A DNA stretch of 7,466 nucleotides from CAG-217 sp963642245. Its GTDB lineage: Bacteria > Bacillota > Clostridia > Oscillospirales > Acutalibacteraceae. Numbering within the stretch: position 1 is the first letter of the stretch; each line of letters starts with the position of its first letter. The DNA lies in assembly GCA_963642245.1 (NCBI GenBank), contig CAVIFY010000065.1:1-7466 (forward strand). The letters are read 5' to 3'. Positions 1 through 6,180 of the stretch are shown here, piece by piece. Under the pieces are notes generated by a model that was not told the DNA's origin, did not search any database, and saw nothing but the letters and a program-made list of their open reading frames with translations. Both the position numbers and the translations under genes were made by a program.

Positions 1-1
1 G

Positions 2-7
2 TATAAT
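2..7 (+). promoter_or_regulatory. Possible -10 box of the PBP operon promoter
   Basis: The window opens with an exact consensus TATAAT hexamer inside an AT-rich stretch (bases 1-22), about 75 bases before the penicillin-binding protein gene. Any -35 box would lie left of the window, so spacing cannot be checked. TAAAAT (13-18 region) and other AT-rich hexamers nearby are weaker alternatives. The assignment rests on one hexamer plus its position in front of the first gene. Confidence 0.4.
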
Positions 8-23
8 TATTAAAATATAAAAT

Positions 24-42
24 GGGTCGGTCTGTCCGACCC
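24..42 (+). promoter_or_regulatory. Perfect hairpin / inverted repeat in the presumed PBP 5' UTR
   Basis: GGGTCGG (24-30) and CCGACCC (36-42) form a perfect 7-bp GC-rich stem around a TCTGT loop. No T-run follows on the + strand, so it is not an intrinsic terminator for rightward transcription. If the TATAAT at 2-7 is used, the repeat lies roughly between +10 and +30, a place suited to a repressor operator or to an mRNA-stabilising or translation-modulating hairpin. On the - strand the stem is followed by an AT-rich, T-rich stretch, so a weak leftward terminator is another reading. The repeat is visible; its role is inferred. Confidence 0.5.
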
Positions 43-67
43 GATCACCCATACATACGAACGACTT

Positions 68-73
68 AGGAGG
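68..73 (+). promoter_or_regulatory. Ribosome binding site that decides the PBP start
   Basis: AGGAGG ends one base before ATG 75, too close for normal initiation, and seven bases before the in-frame GTG at 81, which is near optimal. This favours GTG 81 as the true start, making the protein two residues shorter than the longest open frame. Confidence 0.75.
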
Positions 74-80
74 TATGTGC

Positions 81-2564
81 GTGGCGAATAAAGATTATGA
101 CGATCTGCTGCGTTCGTTTATGAACAACTCGTCCAAGGCTTATGACGAGGACCGGCACGCGGTAGAGAAGCAGGCGCAGCAGGCGCCCGTACAGAGAAAT
201 GCGGCGGCGGACCGTGCGGCGCGGCATAAGAAAGAGCAGCAGATGGAGAACCGTCTGGCTGCCAAAAAGCGCAAGAAGGCAAGTAAGCCCCCCAAGGAGA
301 GCACTCCTGCCCGCAAGGTAGGCAAGGTGCTGCTGGGCTGCCTGATGGTCATTTGCGTGGTGGGCATTGTGTGCTGCTCCGTGTTGTTTATTTACGGTTA
401 CAGCGTGGTTCACGGCGACAAGGTCTTTGACCTGACCGAGCAGAAGTACAGCCAAAATATGACCTCGTTCATCTACGGCACGGATAAGAACGGCAAGACC
501 GTGGAGATCACCCGCCTGCATGGGGAAGAGAACCGCATTTGGGTGGATATGGACGATATGAGCCCCTATATGGCCAAGGCGTTCGTGGCCGGTGAGGACA
601 AGCGCTTTTATAAGCACCACGGCGTGGACTGGGTGCGCACCATCGGCGTGTTTGTGAAGCCCACCAACTTTGGCCAGGGCGGTTCCACCATCACCCAGCA
701 GCTGATCAAGAACCTGACGGATGAGAACCAGGTGACCTTTATCCGTAAGTTTAACGAGATCTTGCAGGCGCTGAACTTGGAGCGCAATTACAGCAAGGAC
801 GAGATCATAGAGGCGTACCTGAACACCGTGTACCTGTCCAACGGCTGCTACGGCGTTAAGACCGCCGCAGAGAAATACTTTGGCAAGGACATTAAGGACC
901 TGAACGCGGCGGAGTGCGCCAGCCTGGCGGCCATTACCAAGGCGCCGTCCACCTACGATCCCTTAAATGATCCCAAGGCCAACAAACAGCGGCAGGAATA
1001 CTTCCTGGAGGCCATGTACAACGACGGCTTCCTGACGCAGGAAGAGTACGAGAGCGCCAAGAACTATAAGTTGGTCTTTACCAACAGCAAGGAATATAAA
1101 GGCTCTAAGGTCAAGACCAAGAGCACCAAGAAGTCCCAGACCGTCAACAGCTATTATGTGGACCATGTGATCACCTCTGTGATCGAGGATCTGCAAAAGA
1201 ACGGCTACACTTACAAGAAAGCCAAAAACATGGTCTACGGCGGCGGACTGAAGATCTACACCGCCATTGACTTTGATGTGCAGGACGCACTGGAAAATGT
1301 GTACGAGAACTACAAGCGTATGCCGGACGAGACCGTCCAGGGCGCCATGGTGGTGATGGACTACAACGGCCGGATTTTGGGCCTGGTAGGCGGCACCGGT
1401 AAGAAGAAGGTCAACCTGGGCCTGAACCGCGCCACCATGTCCAAGCGGCAGCCCGGTTCCACCATCAAGCCCCTGTCCGTGTACGGACCGGCGCTGGAAA
1501 AGAGCTTGCAGGACGAGAACACCGATATTTACTGGTCCACCATGATCAAGGACGCCCCGCTAAAGGTGGTAGACGGCAAACCCTGGCCTACCAACCAGGG
1601 CGGCGGTTACAGCGGCAGCACCGTGACTTTGCAGTACGGTCTTGCCCAGTCTAAGAACACCATCTCCGCCCGCACGCTGGATATGATCAGCGACTCCGGC
1701 GCGGTGGATTACTCTCTGGACTTTATCACCAATCGGTTCCATATCAGCACCCTGGACAGCGTAAAGGACTGCGACTACGCGCCTATGGCTACCGGTGGTG
1801 TGACCAACGGTGTGACTGTGCTGGAAATGACCGCAGCTTATGCCACTTTCGGCAACGGCGGCTACTACTACGAGCCGTATTGCTACACCAAGATCGAGGA
1901 TGTGCAGGGCAATGTGGTGCTGCAAAAGCAGCCGGAAAAGACCAAGGAGTCCGCACTGTCCGAGAACACCGCTTGGGTGATGAACAAATTGCTGCAAACG
2001 GTGATGACCTCCGGCACCGGTACTTCTTACAAACTGTCCGGTATTCAGTGCTTTGGTAAGACCGGTACGACCACGGACGATAAGGACCGCTGGTTTATGG
2101 GCGGCACGCCGGACTTTGTGGCCGGTGTATGGTACGGCTATGACCAGCCCAAGGAGATCTACTACGGCCTGTCCGGCAACCCCTCCGGTACTTTGTGGAA
2201 GACCGTGATGTCTGCCGTGTATGAGAAGCTGGACAGCGATCAGTATAAGACCAAGTTTGAGGAGCCGGAAGGCATTGTGCAGCGCTCTTATTGCCCCACC
2301 TGCGGCAAGCTGCGCAGCGGCACCGGCGTGTACGGCTGGTACGATGTAAACAACCTGCCCGGCAACTGCTCCGGCGGCCACGGCTATTCCACCGGCGAGA
2401 GCAGCAGTTCCGGCAGTTCCGGCAATTCCGGCAAGACCACCACCGCGGCAGATGGGGAGAATACCACAGCCGCCGGCGGCGAGACCACCGCAGCCCAGGA
2501 GCCGCAGACCTCTGCTCCGGCGGAGCAAAAGCCCACCAAGGCCGATGAGGGTGACGGCGAATGA
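81..2564 (+). CDS. Class A penicillin-binding protein (PBP1A-like, bifunctional transglycosylase/transpeptidase)
   Basis: This enzyme polymerises lipid II into glycan strands and cross-links the stem peptides on the outer face of the membrane. Numbered from GTG 81 (827 residues), it has a long basic, Lys/Gln/Ala-rich cytoplasmic head (1-80), one membrane anchor (about 83-107), a GT51 domain (about 145-310) and a transpeptidase domain (about 415-715). GT51 motifs seen are EDKRFYKHHG (172-181, Glu172 the expected catalytic acid), GGSTITQQ (200-207), RKFNE (222-226) and the segment ending AYLN (to 248). Transpeptidase motifs are STIK (Ser460 nucleophile, Lys463), SKN (524-526) and KTGT (660-663), all intact. 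After the catalytic domain come CPTC (738-741) and a later C...H (763, 767), then a low-complexity Ser/Gly/Thr/Ala/Glu tail to the end. The stop overlaps the next start (ATGA). The family is certain; which class A paralogue (ponA/mrcA type) it is cannot be told. Confidence 0.96.
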   Translation: MANKDYDDLLRSFMNNSSKAYDEDRHAVEKQAQQAPVQRNAAADRAARHKKEQQMENRLAAKKRKKASKPPKESTPARKVGKVLLGCLMVICVVGIVCCSVLFIYGYSVVHGDKVFDLTEQKYSQNMTSFIYGTDKNGKTVEITRLHGEENRIWVDMDDMSPYMAKAFVAGEDKRFYKHHGVDWVRTIGVFVKPTNFGQGGSTITQQLIKNLTDENQVTFIRKFNEILQALNLERNYSKDEIIEAYLNTVYLSNGCYGVKTAAEKYFGKDIKDLNAAECASLAAITKAPSTYDPLNDPKANKQRQEYFLEAMYNDGFLTQEEYESAKNYKLVFTNSKEYKGSKVKTKSTKKSQTVNSYYVDHVITSVIEDLQKNGYTYKKAKNMVYGGGLKIYTAIDFDVQDALENVYENYKRMPDETVQGAMVVMDYNGRILGLVGGTGKKKVNLGLNRATMSKRQPGSTIKPLSVYGPALEKSLQDENTDIYWSTMIKDAPLKVVDGKPWPTNQGGGYSGSTVTLQYGLAQSKNTISARTLDMISDSGAVDYSLDFITNRFHISTLDSVKDCDYAPMATGGVTNGVTVLEMTAAYATFGNGGYYYEPYCYTKIEDVQGNVVLQKQPEKTKESALSENTAWVMNKLLQTVMTSGTGTSYKLSGIQCFGKTGTTTDDKDRWFMGGTPDFVAGVWYGYDQPKEIYYGLSGNPSGTLWKTVMSAVYEKLDSDQYKTKFEEPEGIVQRSYCPTCGKLRSGTGVYGWYDVNNLPGNCSGGHGYSTGESSSSGSSGNSGKTTTAADGENTTAAGGETTAAQEPQTSAPAEQKPTKADEGDGE
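2406..2432 (+). repeat. Three tandem 9-bp units in the PBP tail
   Basis: AGTTCCGGC occurs twice in a row (2406-2414, 2415-2423), followed by a one-base variant AATTCCGGC (2424-2432). In frame, this encodes Ser-Ser-Gly, Ser-Ser-Gly, Asn-Ser-Gly. It sits at the beginning of the disordered C-terminal tail. Such a short in-frame tandem array can change copy number by slippage without breaking the gene. Confidence 0.8.
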
Positions 2565-3247
2565 GCACCACCCGCTTTATCGTTGTGCGCCACTGCGAGG
2601 CGCAGGGCAATATCCGCCGGGTGTTTAACGGCGTTACGGACGGTGATATTACCGAGAACGGCGCCCGCCAGCTGGATCTGCTGGCTGCGCGTATGGCAGG
2701 GGAGCAGTTCGATGTGATCTACTCCAGCCCCTTGCGCCGCAGTGTCAAGACTGCCCGGGCTTGCAATCGGGCCCACGGGCTGCCCATTCATATACTGAAC
2801 AGCCTGATCGAGATCAACGGCGGGGTGTTTGAGGGCCTGCCCTTTGCGGACTTCCCCAAATGCTATCCCAGGGAGAGCGCCCTGTGGAATGACGAACCCC
2901 ACGCCTTTGCCATTGAAAAAGGGGAGTCTATGCAGCAGGTGTTTGACCGTATGCGCGACACCGTGCTGCTGCTCACCGCCCGCCACCCGGGCAAGACCGT
3001 ATTGCTGGCCTCTCACGGCTGCGCCATTCGCAATCTGCTGTGTTGGGCACACGGCTGGCCCATTGAACGGCTGAACGATGTGGCCTGGGGTGAGAACACC
3101 TGCGTGTCTGTGCTGGAAGTAGAGCAGAGCGGTACGCCCCGCTTGCTGCTGGAGAATGACGCTTCTCATTTACCGGCGGACTGTGCCACACTGGGCAAGC
3201 AGGACTGGTGGCGGCCGGAGTACCGGCACGACCCCTTTGGAAGATAA
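2561..3247 (+). CDS. Histidine phosphatase family protein (phosphoglycerate mutase-like)
   Basis: A 228-residue cytoplasmic protein of the histidine phosphatase superfamily, whose members move phosphate through a phospho-histidine. The RHCE motif at 10-13 carries the predicted phosphorylated His11; most relatives have RHGE, so Cys12 is a variant. YSSPLRRS (54-61) supplies the phosphate-binding arginines, Glu84 in the IEINGGVFEG region is the likely acid/base, and ASHG (150-153) holds the second catalytic His152. No signal peptide or membrane segment is visible. The start overlaps the PBP stop (ATGA), with GAGG at 2547-2550 as ribosome binding site, so the two are probably translationally coupled. 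A strong terminator follows. The substrate cannot be read from the sequence: metabolite phosphatase, cobalamin-type phosphatase or true mutase are all possible, though the surrounding genes do not support cobalamin synthesis. Confidence 0.9.
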   Translation: MSTTRFIVVRHCEAQGNIRRVFNGVTDGDITENGARQLDLLAARMAGEQFDVIYSSPLRRSVKTARACNRAHGLPIHILNSLIEINGGVFEGLPFADFPKCYPRESALWNDEPHAFAIEKGESMQQVFDRMRDTVLLLTARHPGKTVLLASHGCAIRNLLCWAHGWPIERLNDVAWGENTCVSVLEVEQSGTPRLLLENDASHLPADCATLGKQDWWRPEYRHDPFGR

Positions 3248-3258
3248 TGAACACAAAC

Positions 3259-3303
3259 GGAGCGAAAGCGATCAACGCGGTATGGATCCTTTCGCTCCTT
3301 TTT
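3259..3303 (+). terminator. Intrinsic terminator (or attenuator) between the phosphatase gene and ruvX
   Basis: GGAGCGAAAG (3259-3268) pairs perfectly with CTTTCGCTCC (3289-3298). Inside it, GATC (3270-3273) can pair with GATC (3285-3288) after a bulged C, lengthening the stem to 14 bp around an 11-nt loop. Five T residues follow (3299-3303). This is the expected shape of a rho-independent terminator ending the PBP-phosphatase transcript. It stops only 18 nt before the ruvX start, with the ruvX ribosome binding site directly after it, leaving no room for a separate promoter between them. Confidence 0.82.
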
Positions 3304-3305
3304 AC

Positions 3306-3314
3306 AGGAAGGAG
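3306..3314 (+). promoter_or_regulatory. Ribosome binding site that decides the ruvX start
   Basis: AGGAAGGAG lies seven bases before ATG 3322. In-frame upstream ATGs (3208 inside the phosphatase gene, 3247 overlapping its stop) lack comparable sites and would add residues absent from the RuvX family. Confidence 0.85.
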
Positions 3315-3321
3315 AACCGCT

Positions 3322-3732
3322 ATGCGAATGATGGCCGTGGATTACGGCGATGTGCGCACCGGCGTGGCCTTTTGCGATGTGCGGGAGATGTTGGCCACCG
3401 CCTACGACACGGTGGAGGAGCGCTACGCCCCTAAGCTGGCCGAGAAACTGGCGGCTCTTGCCAAGGCGGAGAAAGCAGAGCAGATCGTTGTGGGTCTGCC
3501 CCGGAATATGGACGGCAGCTACGGCTACCGTTGCGACGCCTGCCGCCGCTTGGGCGATTTGCTATCTGAAGTCACCGGGCTGCCGGTGGTGTACCAGGAC
3601 GAGCGCCTGACCACGGTGCTGGCCTATGATCTGCTGTCTGCCGGCAATGTGCACGGCAAAAAGAGCAAGAAACAGGTGGACGCCGTGTCTGCCAGCGTGA
3701 TCTTGCAGTCTTATTTGGACAGTCACCGTTAA
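3322..3732 (+). CDS. ruvX: RuvX/YqgF-family Holliday junction resolvase-like nuclease (pre-16S rRNA processing)
   Basis: A 136-residue RNase H-fold protein, the usual length of the family, acting in the cytoplasm. In E. coli YqgF is implicated in maturing the 5' end of 16S rRNA; the Holliday-junction role was proposed from its similarity to resolvases. The predicted metal ligands are all present: Asp7 in VDYGDVRTGVA (6-16), Glu94 in YQDERLTT (91-98) and Asp120 in KKSKKQVDAVSASVILQSYL (113-132). IVVGLPRNMDGS (55-66) is the typical central strand and loop. The frame stays open upstream through the terminator hairpin, but the family begins at about this Met. It is separated from the PBP-phosphatase unit by that terminator and followed after 49 nt by an M50 protease. 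The alaS and yrzL-type neighbours common for ruvX in Bacillota are not in this window. Confidence 0.93.
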   Translation: MRMMAVDYGDVRTGVAFCDVREMLATAYDTVEERYAPKLAEKLAALAKAEKAEQIVVGLPRNMDGSYGYRCDACRRLGDLLSEVTGLPVVYQDERLTTVLAYDLLSAGNVHGKKSKKQVDAVSASVILQSYLDSHR

Positions 3733-3781
3733 ACCGCGCCTTGGCGGATAGAGAGCGCCCCGGCTGCGTATAGATGTAGCG

Positions 3782-4312
3782 GTGGTGCTTTTGGAATGGA
3801 CGGTGGGCCGCACCCGGCTGCGGCTGGATTATTCGTTTTTTTGGATATTGACTTTTGCCGCCTGGGCACAGAATGAACTGTTGTGGCAGGTGCTGGCGTT
3901 CTCCGTACTTCACGAGTGCGGGCACCTGGCAGCGCTCTGCGCCCTGGGACTGCGGCCCCGGCAGCTGCGCCTGTCCTTTTACGGTATGGCGCTGCGGTAC
4001 GACCGGGTGCCGGATCGGCGGCGAGAGACGGCGGTGCTTTTTGGCGGCCCGGCGGTGAACCTGATCTTGTGGACGCTGCTGCGGGACCCGGCCAACGGCG
4101 CACTGTTTCTTCTGAATATGCTGCCTGTTTTCCCGCTGGACGGAGGACGGCTGGCTGCCCTTTGGCTGCCCCGCAGGCTGGCGGCAGTGCTCAGCGCGCT
4201 GGTGCTGGCGGCGCTGACCGCACTGGGCGGCTATGTGCTGTACCGGGGCGGCGGGGTGTCGCTCTTAGGGATCAGCTTGTATTTAATGCTATCAAATTTG
4301 AGGTCTGTATGA
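3782..4312 (+). CDS. Compact site-2 protease (M50 family, SpoIVFB-like)
   Basis: A small, very hydrophobic metalloprotease expected to cleave substrates inside the membrane. Numbered from GTG 3782 (176 residues), HECGH at 44-48 is the zinc HExxH motif with Glu45 as catalyst. NMLPVFPLDGGR at 112-123 is the second conserved motif, with Asp120 the third zinc ligand. Membrane-embedded stretches are seen at about 15-29, 33-57, 84-100, 107-119 and 132-153. It is much shorter than B. subtilis SpoIVFB (about 288) and has no CBS or PDZ domain. The start is uncertain: GTG 3782, GTG 3785 and TTG 3791 are all possible and none has a good ribosome binding site; the 49 bases before it hold no clear signal. 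The stop overlaps the radical SAM start (ATGA). A similar M50 gene often precedes TIGR03960 genes in Clostridia, from memory. The substrate is unknown, and no SpoIVFA-like partner is present here. Confidence 0.88.
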   Translation: MVLLEWTVGRTRLRLDYSFFWILTFAAWAQNELLWQVLAFSVLHECGHLAALCALGLRPRQLRLSFYGMALRYDRVPDRRRETAVLFGGPAVNLILWTLLRDPANGALFLLNMLPVFPLDGGRLAALWLPRRLAAVLSALVLAALTALGGYVLYRGGGVSLLGISLYLMLSNLRSV

Positions 4313-6180
4313 GAAAAGAGATTGAAAAACTGCTGCAATCGGTGCAAAAACCGGCTCGCTATGCCGGTGGCGAACTGAACAGCGTAATGAAAGACAAAAA
4401 TAAAGTGGCCCTGCGCTATGCCTTTTGCTTTCCGGACACTTATGAGATCGGTATGAGCCACCTGGGCATGAAAATTCTATACGGCGTAGCCAACGCCCGG
4501 GAGGACACCTGGTGCGAGCGGGTGTTTGCCCCGGCGGACGATATGGAAGAACTGATGCGCGCCCACGGCGAACCGCTGTTTGCCCTGGAAAGCGGGGACC
4601 CCATCAAAGATTTTGATATGATCGGCTTTACCATGCAGTATGAGCTGTCTTATACCAACATTCTCAATATGCTGGATCTGGCCGGGGTGCCCCTGCGCGC
4701 TGCGGATCGAAAGGCGCTGACCCCCATTGTGGCCTTTGGCGGCCCCTGCGCCTGCAACCCGGAGCCGGTGGCGGAGTTTGCGGACATTATCTTCCTGGGC
4801 GAAGGGGAGGAGACCACCAACACGGTGTTGGACCTGCTGAAGGAATGCAAAGAAAGCGGCAAGTCCAAGCAGGAATTTTTGGAAGCGGCTATGCACATTC
4901 AGGGTATTTATGTGCCGTCCTTTTATGAGGACAGCTACAACCCGGACGGCACCCTGCGCGCCCTGACCCCCACCCACGGGGCACCGGCAACGGTGAAGAA
5001 GTCCATTGTGTCCGATATGAACAAGTGCTATTACCCGGACAGCTTTGTGGTGCCGTTTATTGATATTGTCCACGACCGGGCAGTGGAGGAAATCTTCCGG
5101 GGCTGCATTCGCGGCTGCCGCTTTTGCCAGGCCGGGTTTATCTATCGCCCCATTCGGGAGAAGAGCGTGGAGACCATCAACCGCCAGTCCAAGGCGCTGA
5201 TCGACTCTACCGGGTATGATGAACTGTCCCTGTGCTCCCTGTCCACCTCCGACCACAGCTGCGTCAATGAAATGCTCACCTCTCTGATCGACTGGACCGT
5301 GCGGGACAAGATCAATCTGTCCCTGCCCAGCCTGCGGGTGGATAACTTTAGCGACGAGCTGGTGGACAAGCTGTCCAAAGTGCGCCGCAGCGGGCTGACC
5401 TTTGCCCCGGAGGCGGGCACCCAGCGTATGCGGGATGTGATCAACAAGAATGTGACGGAAGAAGAAGTGCTGCGCACCTGCACCAAGGCGTTTGCCGGCG
5501 GCTGGACCTCCGTTAAGCTGTACTTTATGATGGGTCTGCCCACGGAGACCATGGAGGATATTGCCGGTATCGCCCAGCTGGCGGGCAAGGTGGTAGACGC
5601 CTACTATAACACCCCGGAGCACAAGAAAGGCTGCGCCGTCAGCGTGTCCGTATCCTGTGCGTCCTTTATTCCCAAGCCCTTTACACCGTTCCAGTGGGAG
5701 CCGGAGGACACCATGACCTCCTTAAAGGCCAAGCAGGCCCACTTGCTGGAGAGCGTGCCCAGCCGCAAGATCCGCGTGTCCTACCACGAAACGCCCACCT
5801 CGCTCTTGGAGGGCGTGCTGGCCCGGGGGGATCGGCGGCTGTCCAAGGTGCTGCTGCGGGCCTTTGAACTGGGCTGCAAGTTTGACTCCTGGGACGATCA
5901 CTTTAACTTTGACGCCTGGATGCAGGCCTTTGAAGAATGCGGGCTGGACCCGGACTTCTACACCAAGCGGCGGCGCCCCTTTGAGGAGCTGCTGCCCTGG
6001 GATCATTTGGACTACGGCGTGTCGCGCAAGTTCCTGGAACTGGAGAACAAGCGGGCGCACCAGAATGTGACCACGCCCCATTGCCGGATCCGCTGTGCCG
6101 GGTGCGGCGCCAACAAACTCAACGGAGGACATTGCGATGCAAGACCAGAAGTGGCACGAGATACGACTGCGGTTCAGTAA
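4309..6180 (+). CDS. TIGR03960-type radical SAM protein with B12-binding-like N-terminus
   Basis: A 623-residue cytoplasmic iron-sulfur enzyme whose reaction I do not know to be established. The N-terminal third (about 1-230) resembles the B12-binding fold placed before many radical SAM domains, including GMSHLGMKILYG (48-59) and FLGEGEE (162-168); I do not see a canonical DxHxxG cobalamin motif. The radical SAM core (about 245-480) holds the cluster motif CIRGCRFC, with Cys266, Cys270 and Cys273 as predicted [4Fe-4S] ligands. Near the end a second CX3CX2C set (Cys592, Cys596, Cys599) follows a conserved-looking DYGVSRKFL stretch. ATG 4309 is chosen because it overlaps the M50 stop, has GAGGT (4300-4304) just upstream and begins the conserved region; the frame is open back to 3883 but that part is out-of-frame M50 sequence. 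The 3' end overlaps the DUF2344 gene by 44 nt, and in some genomes the two are one fused protein. Confidence 0.93.
   Translation: MRKEIEKLLQSVQKPARYAGGELNSVMKDKNKVALRYAFCFPDTYEIGMSHLGMKILYGVANAREDTWCERVFAPADDMEELMRAHGEPLFALESGDPIKDFDMIGFTMQYELSYTNILNMLDLAGVPLRAADRKALTPIVAFGGPCACNPEPVAEFADIIFLGEGEETTNTVLDLLKECKESGKSKQEFLEAAMHIQGIYVPSFYEDSYNPDGTLRALTPTHGAPATVKKSIVSDMNKCYYPDSFVVPFIDIVHDRAVEEIFRGCIRGCRFCQAGFIYRPIREKSVETINRQSKALIDSTGYDELSLCSLSTSDHSCVNEMLTSLIDWTVRDKINLSLPSLRVDNFSDELVDKLSKVRRSGLTFAPEAGTQRMRDVINKNVTEEEVLRTCTKAFAGGWTSVKLYFMMGLPTETMEDIAGIAQLAGKVVDAYYNTPEHKKGCAVSVSVSCASFIPKPFTPFQWEPEDTMTSLKAKQAHLLESVPSRKIRVSYHETPTSLLEGVLARGDRRLSKVLLRAFELGCKFDSWDDHFNFDAWMQAFEECGLDPDFYTKRRRPFEELLPWDHLDYGVSRKFLELENKRAHQNVTTPHCRIRCAGCGANKLNGGHCDARPEVARDTTAVQ
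6124..6128 (+). promoter_or_regulatory. Ribosome binding site of the DUF2344 gene inside the radical SAM gene
   Basis: GGAGG sits eight bases before ATG 6137 and lies within the last codons of the radical SAM frame (Asn-Gly-Gly-His). It selects ATG 6137 over the in-frame ATG 6095, which has no such site and would add 14 residues not belonging to the family. Confidence 0.85.

Noticed and set aside
1560..2528. 322-codon open frame on the - strand across the PBP gene
   Set aside because: Low-complexity Gly/Ala/Leu/Arg-rich translation opposite the intact transpeptidase domain; a shadow of codon bias.
2384..3169. 261-codon open frame on the - strand spanning the PBP-phosphatase junction
   Set aside because: It runs opposite two overlapping real genes and has no motif or ribosome binding site that I can see.
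3208..3321. N-terminal extension of RuvX from ATG 3208 or 3247
   Set aside because: The extra residues come from the phosphatase gene end and the terminator hairpin, and ATG 3322 has the ribosome binding site and the family's normal length.
3883..4308. In-frame upstream extension of the radical SAM gene (142 more residues)
   Set aside because: This part is the M50 protease gene read in another frame, rich in Gly/Ala/Arg and without family similarity; ATG 4309 has a ribosome binding site and begins the conserved region.
4477..5622. 381-codon open frame on the - strand across the radical SAM gene
   Set aside because: It is antisense to a clearly coding, motif-bearing gene, has a composition typical of GC-rich shadow frames, and shows no recognisable domain.
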